Program-made: the position numbers and the translations under genes
Notes under the pieces: model-generated
What the model was told of the DNA's origin: nothing
Database searches by the model: none
The model's input: the letters and a program-made list of their open reading frames with translations, nothing else
Shown: positions 26,357 through 35,572 of the stretch, piece after piece
Position numbering within the stretch: position 1 is the first letter of the stretch
Layout: each line of letters begins with the position of its first letter
From: Pseudonocardiaceae bacterium YIM PH 21723
GTDB lineage: Bacteria; Actinomycetota; Actinomycetes; Mycobacteriales; Pseudonocardiaceae
Reading direction: 5' to 3'
Assembly: GCA_003600225.1 (NCBI GenBank)
Contig: QZFT01000056.1
Span: 124,001-188,000, forward strand
DNA: 64,000 nucleotides

Positions 26357-27157
26357 GTGTTCACCTGGATCTATGACCTGCCCACCTGGCTGATGTTCCT
26401 GATGTTCACCGGCGTCTCACTGATCATCAGCTGGGGCGGTGTGCTGCTGCTGCGGCCCGCGCTGGCGAAGATCTTCCACGGCGAGGAGAAGGACACCCGC
26501 AACGGCCTGCTGGAGCTGGTGCTGACCGGCACCGGGCTGTTCTACGGCCTACTGCTCGGCCTGGTCGCCGCCGGCTGCTACACCACCTACTCGCAGTCCT
26601 GCGACCTGGTCAACAAGGAGGCCAGTGCGGCGGCCTCGGTGTACCGGGACGTCACCGCCTACCCGGAACCGCTGCGCGGCCAGCTGCGCGGGCAGGTCGA
26701 GACGTACGTGCACACGGTGGTCGACTCGGAGTGGCCGCTGCAGCAGGCGGGCGACCCGATCCCCCGGGACAAGAACCGCTGGGCCACGCTCATCCAGGCC
26801 AGGCTGGCGGCCTATGAGCCGCAGACCGAGGGGCAGAAGATCCTGCACCGGCAGACCCTGGAGGACGCCAAGGAGTTCTACCAGGCCCGGCGGGCCAGGC
26901 TGGACGCCGTGGACACCGGCCTGCCCGGCGCCCTCTGGTGGGTGATCCTGCTCGGCGCGTTGATCAACCTGATCCTGATCTCGATGCTCTCGGTGAACCG
27001 GCTGATGGCCCACCTGCTGATCTCCGGCCTCTTCGCCGTCTTCATTGCGATGATGATCTTCCTCATCGCGGCGATGGACCACCCGTTCCTCGGCGAGTTC
27101 AGCGTTGACCCGGAGGCCTTCGAGTCCCTCATCGTCAACGTCCTCGGCCGCAACTGA
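26357..27157 (+). CDS. DUF4239-family (bestrophin-like) membrane protein
   Basis: About 266 residues. Two N-terminal TM segments (about 11-33 and 55-75), a ~110-residue extracytoplasmic helical region (YRDVTAYPEPLRGQLRGQV...), and two C-terminal TM segments (about 195-240). This is the DUF4239 layout; the function is unknown, with proposed remote similarity to bestrophin channels. The GTG at 26357 follows a GAGAGG; an upstream in-frame start at 26285 would add an unlikely hydrophilic leader. It is terminated by the 26-bp hairpin at 27181. Confidence 0.75.
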   Translation: MFTWIYDLPTWLMFLMFTGVSLIISWGGVLLLRPALAKIFHGEEKDTRNGLLELVLTGTGLFYGLLLGLVAAGCYTTYSQSCDLVNKEASAAASVYRDVTAYPEPLRGQLRGQVETYVHTVVDSEWPLQQAGDPIPRDKNRWATLIQARLAAYEPQTEGQKILHRQTLEDAKEFYQARRARLDAVDTGLPGALWWVILLGALINLILISMLSVNRLMAHLLISGLFAVFIAMMIFLIAAMDHPFLGEFSVDPEAFESLIVNVLGRN

Positions 27158-27180
27158 CACCCCACACCGCGCCAGTCACG

Positions 27181-27239
27181 TCCAAGATCGTGGGCGGATT
27201 TGATGCGTTGAGTGCATCAAATCCGCCCACGATCTTGGA
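27181..27239. terminator. 26-bp perfect hairpin between convergent genes
   Basis: Arms 27181-27206 and 27214-27239 pair perfectly around a 7-nt loop. It begins 24 nt after the DUF4239 stop and ends 5 nt before the stop of the convergent gene, so it should terminate both. It has no T-tract. The sequence is unrelated to the AAGTTGACGA family. Confidence 0.8.
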
Positions 27240-27243
27240 AGCA

Positions 27244-28197
27244 TCACCGCGTATCGATGTGAATTGTGGGCGGCGGATTGGCGCATGCCCTCCGATAGGC
27301 AGCACGGAGTTCTGCGGCGACTGCTTCCGGCTCCGAGCGCAGGCGGCGAGGCAGCGTCTGCAACACGGTGATCCCGACGGCCAGGTAACGCACGTTCCGT
27401 TCCAGAGTCCTGGCGAAATCTGTGGCTTCGCTGTGGTGCCGCACGGAGTCCACCTCCCAGGCCAGACCGGCTGGCGAGTAGGTGTCCGGCCGGCCGACAA
27501 AACGCCCGTCGGCATCCCGGAGTACCACATTGCGGACACCGACCCCAATGTTCGCCAGATCCCACACAGGGATGGAATCGATCTCCGCGACCGACCAAGC
27601 ATGGGACTCCAGTTCCGCCATCACACGACGCAGGAGCGAGCTGTGTTGTTGCGGACCATGATCGATCTCCTGTCGTAGCAGGCCCACCGTGCCTTTGCCA
27701 CGACGCACCAACTCGGTGAGAACAGCCCGTACGGCGTCCAGATCATCGATCGACCTGCACAAATCCGAAGCAGCCCGTATTGGAGGAGCCAGGGGTAAAC
27801 CGTCACGCGTCCAAGGGACTGGCAGGCGTGCTGTCCGCTCTGCCAGGACGAATCCGGCGGTCTTCAACCGTCGGGAATGCGGAACCAGGAGATGTATTCG
27901 ATTCAGTGCAGGCATGTCTCTGAACCCATGCCTGCGGCAGGCCTCCGCACCAGTGATCACAGCTTCGGAGCCGCCATAGATGGCCGCTGCCACGGCCCGT
28001 TCGTAGGCAGTCGGTTGCCCGGGGCGGAGCGCAACGACCCCGGGCAGAAGCCTCCGCCAGGGACCATTCGGACGACATCGCCGATACGTGGTGGGCCTGG
28101 GTACCCCCAGAGCCGCCAGATCGGCAACCCGGATGATCCCGTGCCTGCTATGTCTTACCAGGAATTCAGGATCATCTGCCCACTTGCCACGTCTCAT
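27244..28197 (-). CDS. AbiEi-like / DUF559-like protein
   Basis: 317 residues. The N-terminal part (HGIIRVADLAALGVPRPTTYRRC, WRRLLPGVVAL) matches the AbiEi antitoxin-type winged HTH. The C-terminal part (RPDTYSPAGLAWEVDSVRHH, then LERNVRYLAVGITVLQTLP) resembles the DUF559/very-short-patch-repair-like nuclease fold. This combination is common in actinobacteria, usually without an AbiEii toxin. No toxin partner is seen here. The ATG at 28197 has GAAAGG just upstream. The function is unknown. Confidence 0.75.
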   Translation of the reverse strand: MRRGKWADDPEFLVRHSRHGIIRVADLAALGVPRPTTYRRCRPNGPWRRLLPGVVALRPGQPTAYERAVAAAIYGGSEAVITGAEACRRHGFRDMPALNRIHLLVPHSRRLKTAGFVLAERTARLPVPWTRDGLPLAPPIRAASDLCRSIDDLDAVRAVLTELVRRGKGTVGLLRQEIDHGPQQHSSLLRRVMAELESHAWSVAEIDSIPVWDLANIGVGVRNVVLRDADGRFVGRPDTYSPAGLAWEVDSVRHHSEATDFARTLERNVRYLAVGITVLQTLPRRLRSEPEAVAAELRAAYRRACANPPPTIHIDTR

Positions 28198-28293
28198 GCC
28201 TTTCACTCTGCTGGGCTGCGGTGGTCGAGAAACGCGATGCACCCGCATCTGTGGATGGTTCTCGAAGCTGTGGAGACGCCGCCTCCACCGGCG

Positions 28294-29919
28294 TCACAGA
28301 GTGATCTCGGGGTACTCGGGCTGCCACTGGGCGGCCTGGATCTGGGCGAGGGGGATCTCCACGCCGGCGGCCTTGGCCACGGCCTTGGCGACCGCGGCCG
28401 AGGTCTCGCGGAGCCGGTCGATGGGCGGCAGGATCGGCGCTCCCGGTGCGCCCATCTCCACCTGGGCGGCGACCGCGTGCGCGGCGGCGACCAGCATGGC
28501 GTCGGTGACCCGGTCGGCGCCGGCGAGCACCGCGCCCAGGCCCAGCCCGGGGAAGATCAACGCGTTGTTGGCCTGGCCGATCTGGTAGGTCACGCCGTCC
28601 TGGTCCACCGGGTCGAACGGGCTGCCGGTGGCGACCAACGCGCAGCCACCGGTCCAGGCGAGCAGGTCGGCGGGCACCGCTTCGGCGAGGTCCGTGGGGT
28701 TCGACATGGGCAGGATGATCGGCCGCTTGGTGTGCGCGGCCATGTCCCGGATGATCGGCTCGGTGAACGCGCCGCCCTGGCCCGAGGTACCGATCAGGAT
28801 GGTGGGCCGCGCCCGGTGCACCACCTCGGCGAGGTCGCCGGTGTGCCACTCCTCGGCCGCGGGCCGGGCGTAGCGGCGCTGGAAGTCGCGCATCTCCTGG
28901 CCTTCGCGCAGCACGCCGTACCGGTCCACCGCCCACACTCGGCGCACGGCCTCCTGTTCCGGCAGCCCGGCGTCGATCAGTGCGCCGACCAGCTGATCGG
29001 CCACCCCGATGCCCGCGGTGCCCGCACCGAACACCACGATCCGGTGCTCGGTCAGCGGAACGCCGCTGGCCTTGACCCCCGACAACACGGCGGCCAGGTT
29101 GACCGCGCCGGTGCCCTGGATGTCGTCGTTGAAGGTGAACTCGTGGTCCCGGTAGCGCTCCAGCACCCGGCGGGCGTTGGCCGCGCCGAAGTCCTCCCAG
29201 TGCAGCAGCGCCTTCGGGAACAGCTTCCGGGCCGCGGTGACGTAGGCGTCGATGAACGTGTCGTAGGTCGGCTCGTCGACCCTGGCGTGCCGGTTGCCCA
29301 GGTACAGCGGGTCGTCCAGGAGTTCCTGGCGGTTGGTGCCCACGTCCAGCATCACCGGCAGCACCCGGCCCGGGTTCACCCCACCGGCCGCCGTGTAGAC
29401 GGCGAGCTTGCCGACCGCGATGTCGATGCCGCCGACACCCCAGTCACCGATGCCCAGGATGGCCTCGCCGTCGGTGGCCACGATCAGGTCCACGTCGTCG
29501 GCACCCAGGCCGGCCGACCGCAGGGCCTCCTCGATCTGCTCGGGCGCGTCCACCGACAGGTACACGCCCCGCGGGCGGCGGTATTCGGTGCTGTACCGGC
29601 GGATCGCGGTGCCCACGGTCGGCGTGTAGACGATCGGCAGCATCTCGGCCAGGTGGTCGCCGACGAGGCGGTAGAAGAGCACCTCGTTGCGGTCGTGCAG
29701 GGCGGTCAGGTTGACGTTCTTGAGTACGTCGGTGGGCTGCGCCTGGAACTGGGCGTAGGCGCGGTCCGCCTGCTGGTCCAGGGTGAGCACGCTCGGCGGG
29801 ATCAGGCCGGTCAGGCCCAGGTCCCGGCGCTGCTGCTCGGTGAACGCGGTGCCCCGGTTGGTCCGCGGGTCCGCCAGGACCGCCTTGCCACGCTGGCTGA
29901 TCTTCATCTGCTCGCTCAT
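28294..29919 (-). CDS. NAD-dependent malic enzyme (long, SfcA type), copy 1
   Basis: 541 residues of the ~550-residue bacterial/eukaryotic malic enzyme class. Motifs include the catalytic region HLAEMLPIVYTPTVG, GIGDWG, metal site ALLHWEDF and FNDDIQGTGAV, and nucleotide site FGAGTAGIGVAD. It oxidatively decarboxylates L-malate to pyruvate and CO2 with NAD(P), in the cytosol. The LysR gene lies 50 nt upstream in the same direction, and a PoxB-type pyruvate oxidase is divergent from that LysR, so pyruvate made here could feed PoxB. A second full-length paralogue lies 9 kb away. Confidence 0.95.
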   Translation of the reverse strand: MSEQMKISQRGKAVLADPRTNRGTAFTEQQRRDLGLTGLIPPSVLTLDQQADRAYAQFQAQPTDVLKNVNLTALHDRNEVLFYRLVGDHLAEMLPIVYTPTVGTAIRRYSTEYRRPRGVYLSVDAPEQIEEALRSAGLGADDVDLIVATDGEAILGIGDWGVGGIDIAVGKLAVYTAAGGVNPGRVLPVMLDVGTNRQELLDDPLYLGNRHARVDEPTYDTFIDAYVTAARKLFPKALLHWEDFGAANARRVLERYRDHEFTFNDDIQGTGAVNLAAVLSGVKASGVPLTEHRIVVFGAGTAGIGVADQLVGALIDAGLPEQEAVRRVWAVDRYGVLREGQEMRDFQRRYARPAAEEWHTGDLAEVVHRARPTILIGTSGQGGAFTEPIIRDMAAHTKRPIILPMSNPTDLAEAVPADLLAWTGGCALVATGSPFDPVDQDGVTYQIGQANNALIFPGLGLGAVLAGADRVTDAMLVAAAHAVAAQVEMGAPGAPILPPIDRLRETSAAVAKAVAKAAGVEIPLAQIQAAQWQPEYPEITL

Positions 29920-29968
29920 GGCACAAGCTTCGACCCGGCCGGACCCATACGTCTAATGCCTGAAATTC

Positions 29969-30922
29969 CTAGAAATCATGCACCACGGGCATGATCGGTG
30001 GTTGTGGCCCATAGCCGGCCGGAATGATCGACTGCGTGGCCTCGGACACATGCTCGCGGAACGCGGAGCAGGCAGCGGGGAGCGGCCGATCCGCCAGCCA
30101 GGCCAGACCGATGTCCCTGGAGCTCCCCGGATCGGTGACATCCAGGTGCACGGCGGGCGCCACCTCACCGAGTTCGGCGATCCGGGCGGTGTGCGGCGGG
30201 GGCAGCAACGCGATGCCCAGCCCGGCACCGACCAGGGACCGCGAGGTGGACACCCCCTCACCTTCGAACGCGATCTTCGGCTGGAACCCGGCGGCGGCGC
30301 ACAGCCGCTCGGTGACATCCCGCAGCGCCCAGCCGTGACGCAGCAGGATGAACGGCTCGTCGGCGACCTCGGCCAGCCGGATCCGCTTCCGCTGCGCGAG
30401 CCGGTGCCCCTGCGGAACCGCGAGCCGCAGGGGCTCGATCAACAACCGTTGCCAGCGCACCTGTGGGTGACCGGGGTCGTCACTGGTGATGATCAGGTCG
30501 ACCGCACCGTCCAGCAGCTCCTGCAGGATGGAGTTCTCCTCGCGCTGGTGCAATTCGAACCGCACACTGGGGTGCTGGGCGCGGAATCCGCTGATCAACC
30601 GGGGCACCAGCCACGTGCCCATAGTGTGCAGAAAGGCCAGTGGTACCAGGCCGGATTCCGGGTTGACCAGGTCGCCGACCGCTCGGAGGCCCAGGTCGTA
30701 CTGGTCGAGCATCTGGTCCACGTGCCGCTTGAACACCCGGCCGGCCGGGGTGAGCCGCAGCGACCGGCCGGTTCTGGTCAGCAACGGGGTGCCGATCTCC
30801 GCCTCCAGCCTGGCCAGTGCGCGGGACAGCGCGGGCTGGGTGATGTGCGAGAGCTCTGCGGTCTCCGTCACGGTCGCGCCCTCGGCTACGGACTGGAACC
30901 AGCGCAGTACCTGCAACTCCAT
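29969..30922 (-). CDS. LysR family transcriptional regulator
   Basis: 317 residues. The N-terminal HTH (ELQVLRWFQSVAEGATVTETAELSHITQPALSRALARLE) and a substrate-binding domain of full family length are present. The ATG at 30922 is the standard LysR start. It lies upstream of malic enzyme 1 (50-nt gap, same strand) and is divergent from poxB, with a dyad at 30932-30957 ten bases upstream of its own start. It probably regulates itself, malic enzyme and poxB in response to a C3/C4 acid; the ligand is inference. Confidence 0.92.
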   Translation of the reverse strand: MELQVLRWFQSVAEGATVTETAELSHITQPALSRALARLEAEIGTPLLTRTGRSLRLTPAGRVFKRHVDQMLDQYDLGLRAVGDLVNPESGLVPLAFLHTMGTWLVPRLISGFRAQHPSVRFELHQREENSILQELLDGAVDLIITSDDPGHPQVRWQRLLIEPLRLAVPQGHRLAQRKRIRLAEVADEPFILLRHGWALRDVTERLCAAAGFQPKIAFEGEGVSTSRSLVGAGLGIALLPPPHTARIAELGEVAPAVHLDVTDPGSSRDIGLAWLADRPLPAACSAFREHVSEATQSIIPAGYGPQPPIMPVVHDF

Positions 30923-30931
30923 GGACTCATG

Positions 30932-30957
30932 TTTGCACGACATGGATCATGTGCAAA
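30932..30957. promoter_or_regulatory. LysR-type dyad operator
   Basis: TTTGCAC (30932-30938) and GTGCAAA (30951-30957) are exact inverted arms separated by 12 bp, in the 110-bp gap between lysR and poxB. The length and position suit a LysR autoregulatory site. Confidence 0.6.
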
Positions 30958-31032
30958 TCAGGCATTGGACGCATGTTCGGCGGGCTCGGCAGAGTGGTGT
31001 TATCACCGAGGCACCGACATCGAGGAGCGTTG

Positions 31033-32766
31033 ATGGCCACCGTCGCCGAACAACTGGTACGCACCCTGCGCGAAGCCGGGGTGGAGCGGATCTACGGGGT
31101 GGTCGGCGACAGCCTGAACCCCATCGTCGACGCCATTCGCCGGACCGAGGGCATCGAGTGGGTGCACGTCCGCCACGAGGAGACCGCCGCCTTCGCCGCT
31201 GCCGCCGAAGCCCAGGTCACCGGCAAGCTGGCCGTCTGCGCCGGCAGCTGCGGGCCGGGCAACCTGCACCTGATCAACGGCCTGTTCGACGCGCACCGCA
31301 GCGCCGCTCCGGTGCTGGCCATCGCCTCGCACATCCCGTCCGAGCAGATCGGCACCGGCTTCTTCCAGGAGACCCACCCGGACCGGCTGTTCACCGAGTG
31401 CAGCCACTTCAGTGAGCTGGTCTCCAACCCCGCGCAGCTGCCCCGGCTGCTGCACATCGCCATGCAGACCGCGGTGGCCAAGGGCGGGGTCAGCGTGCTC
31501 ACCATCCCCGGTGACGTCTCCGACCTGGAAGCCACCCGGCCGTCCTACTCCCCCGTCAGCTTCGCCACGCAGAACCCGGTGGTGCCGCCGCAGGAGACCA
31601 TCGAGGAGCTCGCCCGGCTGCTGAACTCCTCGGAGAAGGTCATGCTGTTCGCCGGTGCCGGTTGCCGGGGCGCGCACGACGAGGTGATGCGGCTGGCCGA
31701 GGCGCTGAAGGCACCGGTCGGCCACTCGCTGGGCGGCAAGGAATGGATCCAGTACGACAACCCGTACGACGTGGGCATGAGCGGCCTGCTCGGCTACGGC
31801 GCCTGCTACGACGCCATGCACGAGGCGGACCGGGTCGTGTTGCTGGGCACCGACTTCCCCTACGACGCGTTCCTGCCGCAGCGCAGGACCGTGCAGATCG
31901 ACATCGAGCCGGTGCACCTGGGCCGCCGCACGCCCCTGGACCTGGCGGTGCACGGCGATGTCGGCGCCACCATCCGCGCCGTGCTCCCGTTGCTCCGCAA
32001 CCGCACCGACCGGTCCTTCCTGGACGGACAGCTGCGGGACCACGCCAAGCTGCTGGAACGGGTGGTCGACGCCTACACCCGCAAGGTCTCCGACCGCGCG
32101 CCGATCCACCCCGAGTACGCCGCCGACGTGCTGGACGACGTGGCCGCCGACGACGCCGTGTTCACCGTGGACACCGGCATGGGCAACGTCTGGGCCGCGC
32201 GGTACCTGACCCCCAACGGCAAGCGCCGGGTACTGGGTTCCTTCCGGCACGGCAGCATGGCCAACGCGTTGCCGCACGCGATCGGTGCGGCGCTGGCCGA
32301 ACCGGGCAGGCAGGTGGTGTCCATCTCCGGGGACGGCGGCCTGGCCATGTTGATGGGCGACCTGCTCACGCTGTCCGCCTACGACGTGCCGGTGAAGGTG
32401 GTGGTGTTCAACAACGCCACCCTCGGAATGGTGAAGCTGGAGATGCTGGTCGACGGGCTGCCGGACTTCGGCACCGACCACCCGCAGGTCGACTTCCGGG
32501 CCATCGCCGCCGCGTGCGGAATCCCGGCGGTCCGGGTGGAGAAGCCGCATGAGATCCGTGACGCACTCGCGAATGCCTTCGCCACCCCCGGCCCCGCGCT
32601 GGTAGAACTGATCACGGACCCCAACGCGCTGTCCATCCCGCCGAAGATCACCGCCGCTCAGGTGCGGGGCTTCGCCCTGGCCGCGGGCCGCACGGTGCTG
32701 GACGGTGGAGTGGGCAAGATGCTCGACCTGGCCCGCAGCAACCTGCGCAACATCCCGCGTCCGTAG
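31033..32766 (+). CDS. poxB: Thiamine-pyrophosphate-dependent pyruvate oxidase/dehydrogenase (PoxB type)
   Basis: 577 residues with the three-domain ThDP layout: an N-terminal Pyr domain (GVVGDSLNP, cofactor-activating Glu in VRHEETAAFAA), a central FAD-type domain, and a C-terminal PP domain (GDGGLAMLMGDL ... FNNATLGM). It closely resembles pyruvate:quinone oxidoreductase (pyruvate to acetate plus CO2 with electrons to quinone); a short C-terminal helix (LDLARSNLRNI) could serve membrane activation. The ATG at 31033 has GAGGAG upstream. It is divergent from lysR and followed 21 nt later by a FUSC transporter, probably in one operon. Confidence 0.88.
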   Translation: MATVAEQLVRTLREAGVERIYGVVGDSLNPIVDAIRRTEGIEWVHVRHEETAAFAAAAEAQVTGKLAVCAGSCGPGNLHLINGLFDAHRSAAPVLAIASHIPSEQIGTGFFQETHPDRLFTECSHFSELVSNPAQLPRLLHIAMQTAVAKGGVSVLTIPGDVSDLEATRPSYSPVSFATQNPVVPPQETIEELARLLNSSEKVMLFAGAGCRGAHDEVMRLAEALKAPVGHSLGGKEWIQYDNPYDVGMSGLLGYGACYDAMHEADRVVLLGTDFPYDAFLPQRRTVQIDIEPVHLGRRTPLDLAVHGDVGATIRAVLPLLRNRTDRSFLDGQLRDHAKLLERVVDAYTRKVSDRAPIHPEYAADVLDDVAADDAVFTVDTGMGNVWAARYLTPNGKRRVLGSFRHGSMANALPHAIGAALAEPGRQVVSISGDGGLAMLMGDLLTLSAYDVPVKVVVFNNATLGMVKLEMLVDGLPDFGTDHPQVDFRAIAAACGIPAVRVEKPHEIRDALANAFATPGPALVELITDPNALSIPPKITAAQVRGFALAAGRTVLDGGVGKMLDLARSNLRNIPRP

Positions 32767-32787
32767 ACCGTAGAAAGAGGAGATCTG

Positions 32788-34638
32788 GTGCGCCGCCTGC
32801 GCTCGCTCTGGCCGGGTTTCGGTTCCCTGGACTGGTCGGAGATCACCGTGCTGCGGGCGCTGCGCACCGCGATCGGGGTGGTGGTCCCGCTGCTGCTCGG
32901 CGTGACCACCGGACACCTGGAACAGGGCGCCTTCGCCGCGCTGGGCGCCCTGTCCGTGGGATTCGTGTCCTTCCAGGGCGTCACCCGGACCCGGATCACC
33001 GCGATCCTGCTGGCGAGTTTCGGGATGGCGGTGTCCACCTTCATCGGAGCGACCACCCCGGATTCCTGGCTGCCGCCGGTGATCATCGCCGTGGCCTACA
33101 TCGCCGGCCTCTCGGTCGCCCTGGAACCACGGCAGACGGTGGCGGTGGCGCAGTGGCCGGTGGCCCTGCTGATCGCCGTGGGCCTGCCGCTGTCGGTCGA
33201 GGACGCCGCCATCCGGGCCGCGTTGGTGCTGGCCGGCGGCCTGTTCCAGGGGCTGCTGGTCACCGTCACCTGGGCACTGCGCCGCGACGACCCGGAGCGG
33301 GTGGCCCTGGCCCAGACCTTCGACGAACTCGCCGTCTACGCCGGGCAGCTGGCCGGCGGGCACACCGATCCGCCGCCGCCGACGGCGTTCCCGGCCACCG
33401 CCCGGCTGACCGACCCCAGCCCGCTGCTGCGTGGCCCGGCGCGGGCGAACTACGACCGGGTACTGGCCCGCGCCGAGCACCTGCGCGCGGCCCTGGCCAC
33501 CGCCGGACTGCAGGGCGCGTCGCCGGAGTTCCTCGCGGCGGCCGAACGCGCACTGCGCACCGTGGCCAGGTCACTGGCCGCGCGCCGCCCGGACCACCGG
33601 GCCATCCGGCTCCGCGAACTGCGCGAGCAGACCGAGTCGCTGCCGGTGCCGGTGTCCACCTGGCAGTGGACCGGCGAGGCGGTCCGGCACCACCTCAAGC
33701 GGGTCGCCGAGCTGCTGGCGCCCCGCGCCGCCACCGATCCGCTGACCCAGCCGCTGCCGCTCGGGCACGCCGCCCGCCACCCGCTGCGGGTCGCCATCGA
33801 CCCGGCCGGCGACGTGGGCAGGCACGCGTTGCGGCTGGCGGTCACCACCGGCCTGGCCGAGTTGCTGGTGCAGGCCACTCAGATCTTCCAGGGGCGCTGG
33901 GTGGTGCTCACCGTGTTACTGGTGCTGCGCCCCGACTACCAGGGCACCCTCACCCGGGGCCTGCACCGCGCGGTGGGCACCGCGGTCGGCGCCGGGCTCG
34001 GCCTGCTGATCGCCACAGTGCTGCCGGAGGGCTACCTGACCGTGGGGATCGCCGTGCTGGCCTGCGTGGCCGCGTACTCGGTGTTCGAGGCCAACTACCT
34101 GGTCTACAGCTGCCTGCTGACCGTGTTCATCACCATCCTGCTGGGCATGCTCGGGATGAACCCCGAACTCACCGCGCCCGCCCGGATCATCGACACCACC
34201 GTCGGCGCGGTGATCGCGGTCCTGGCCTACGTGCTGTGGCCCACCTGGCACGCCAGGACCGCCGAGGAGACCTTCCTGCGGCTCACCGACACGCACGGCG
34301 AGTACGTGGTGGCACTGCTGCACGAGCTCGCCAATCCCGGCCAGGTCCCCACGGCGGAACTGCGGTCCATGGAGCGCCTGGCCCGCCGGGCACGCCTCGA
34401 CGCGGAGGCCTCGGCGGACCGGGTCGCCGCCGAACCGGTGCACCATCCGCCGCTCACCCCGTCTGCGGTGGACAAGATCGTCGCCGCCGCCACCCGGCTG
34501 GCTCAGGCGGAGCTCGCCGCGCACACGCTGATCGCCTCGCCGATGCGGCCGGACACCGTCGCCGAGGTGGGTGGGGCGGTGACCGCCGCCTACGAGGAGC
34601 TGTTGCGGACCACGGCGGAGCTGTCGGTGACCCGCTGA
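32788..34638 (+). CDS. FUSC-family inner-membrane transporter
   Basis: 616 residues with two hydrophobic bundles (about residues 20-155 and 355-490), each of five to six TMs, separated and followed by long cytoplasmic helical regions, as in FUSC/AaeB-YccS type aromatic-acid or small-molecule exporters. It starts at GTG with a strong AGAGGAG. It is 21 nt downstream of poxB, so probably co-expressed. Export of an organic acid produced by this locus is plausible but unproven. Confidence 0.85.
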   Translation: MRRLRSLWPGFGSLDWSEITVLRALRTAIGVVVPLLLGVTTGHLEQGAFAALGALSVGFVSFQGVTRTRITAILLASFGMAVSTFIGATTPDSWLPPVIIAVAYIAGLSVALEPRQTVAVAQWPVALLIAVGLPLSVEDAAIRAALVLAGGLFQGLLVTVTWALRRDDPERVALAQTFDELAVYAGQLAGGHTDPPPPTAFPATARLTDPSPLLRGPARANYDRVLARAEHLRAALATAGLQGASPEFLAAAERALRTVARSLAARRPDHRAIRLRELREQTESLPVPVSTWQWTGEAVRHHLKRVAELLAPRAATDPLTQPLPLGHAARHPLRVAIDPAGDVGRHALRLAVTTGLAELLVQATQIFQGRWVVLTVLLVLRPDYQGTLTRGLHRAVGTAVGAGLGLLIATVLPEGYLTVGIAVLACVAAYSVFEANYLVYSCLLTVFITILLGMLGMNPELTAPARIIDTTVGAVIAVLAYVLWPTWHARTAEETFLRLTDTHGEYVVALLHELANPGQVPTAELRSMERLARRARLDAEASADRVAAEPVHHPPLTPSAVDKIVAAATRLAQAELAAHTLIASPMRPDTVAEVGGAVTAAYEELLRTTAELSVTR

Positions 34639-34643
34639 CAAAG

Positions 34644-34666
34644 ACGGACAGAATTCGGCTGTCCGT
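34644..34666 (+). terminator. Short hairpin after the FUSC gene
   Basis: Exact 8-bp arms (34644-34651 and 34659-34666) with a 7-nt loop start 5 nt past the FUSC stop. There is no T-tract, so this is a weak or I-shaped terminator. Confidence 0.5.
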
Positions 34667-34741
34667 ACGAATCCGGTCCACCCGTACCCCGAGTTTGGCT
34701 ATGGTCCGTTTGTCAGTACTGATAGCAACTGGGGGTATTTC

Positions 34742-35083
34742 ATGAAGCGTGCTCTGCTGGGTCTCGCCGTGCTGATCGCCGGCGGCATCGCCGCACCGAT
34801 GGCACAGGCCGAAGCGCCCAAGGCACCGGCGACCTGCGACCCGGGCAACATGTGTCTCTTCCCGGATTTCAATCAGCAGGGCGAGCCGTACAAGGTCGGA
34901 CTCGACCACTGCACCAACGCGCCGTGGCCCGGCGGCGCGCTGTCCGCGTGGAACCGCTCGTCGAAGACGATGAAGATCTACACGGGTACCGACACCGGGT
35001 GTACCCCCGACGGCTTCTACAGCTACCCGGGTTCGAAGCACAACGTCGGTGAACTGGTCTTCGCCTCCGTCGGCCCGGCCTGA
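34742..35083 (+). CDS. Secreted peptidase-inhibitor I36-like protein
   Basis: 113 residues. A clear signal peptide (about 1-23, ending AQA) is followed by a small beta-rich domain with four cysteines (ATCDPGNMCLF, DHCTNAP, DTGCTPDG) as in the I36 (Streptomyces metalloproteinase inhibitor-like) family, a beta/gamma-crystallin-type fold. It is secreted; the target is unknown. It has a GGGGG stretch seven bases before the ATG. It stands alone between the FUSC gene and a SnoaL-like gene. Confidence 0.8.
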   Translation: MKRALLGLAVLIAGGIAAPMAQAEAPKAPATCDPGNMCLFPDFNQQGEPYKVGLDHCTNAPWPGGALSAWNRSSKTMKIYTGTDTGCTPDGFYSYPGSKHNVGELVFASVGPA

Positions 35084-35158
35084 TCGCCGACCTGGACCGG
35101 CGAGGCCCCCGACCTCGCCGGTTCAGGGGTGTCAGACCCCTCCGGCACCATCCCACCC

Positions 35159-35572
35159 ATGACCGAAACAGCACTGTCCCCCTTCCTCCGGATCATCGAG
35201 GACGGACTGGCCGGACACACCGACGGCCACCACTTCTACGAGCTCCTCGCCGAGGACGTCGTCGTCGAGTACGTGGTGACCATCCCCGGCTACCCGCGCC
35301 GCATCGAAGGGCGCCAGGCCGTCCGGGACCTGTACGCGAACTACGGCGAGGTCATGCGGCTGCACAGTGCCGACGGCCTAGCCGTGCACCACGACCGGGA
35401 CACCGGCGTGATCGTGCTGGAGTACGCGGTACACGGGAAGTCGGTGCACACCGGCCGGGACTACGACAACCACTTCGTCTCGGTGCTGACGATCAAGGAC
35501 CGCAAGGTGACCCACTGGCGGGACTACATGGACCCGGTCGCCGTCTTCGAGGCCACCGGCTGGCCGACGTAA
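35159..35572 (+). CDS. SnoaL/NTF2-like small protein
   Basis: 137 residues of the NTF2-like alpha+beta cone fold (FYELLAEDVVVEYVV, RIEGRQAVRDLYANYGEVM, HWRDYMDPVAVFEATGW), resembling SnoaL-like or PhzA/B-type proteins. Such folds serve as cyclases, isomerases or binding proteins; no specific reaction is assigned. It starts at ATG 35159; GTG 35129 is an alternative. Its last 49 nt overlap the convergent SARP gene, an unusually long overlap that constrains both C-termini. Confidence 0.75.
   Translation: MTETALSPFLRIIEDGLAGHTDGHHFYELLAEDVVVEYVVTIPGYPRRIEGRQAVRDLYANYGEVMRLHSADGLAVHHDRDTGVIVLEYAVHGKSVHTGRDYDNHFVSVLTIKDRKVTHWRDYMDPVAVFEATGWPT

Noticed and set aside
31003-33480. An 800-codon open frame antisense to poxB and FUSC
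   Set aside because: Same shadow effect; no recognisable domain and it crosses an operon boundary.
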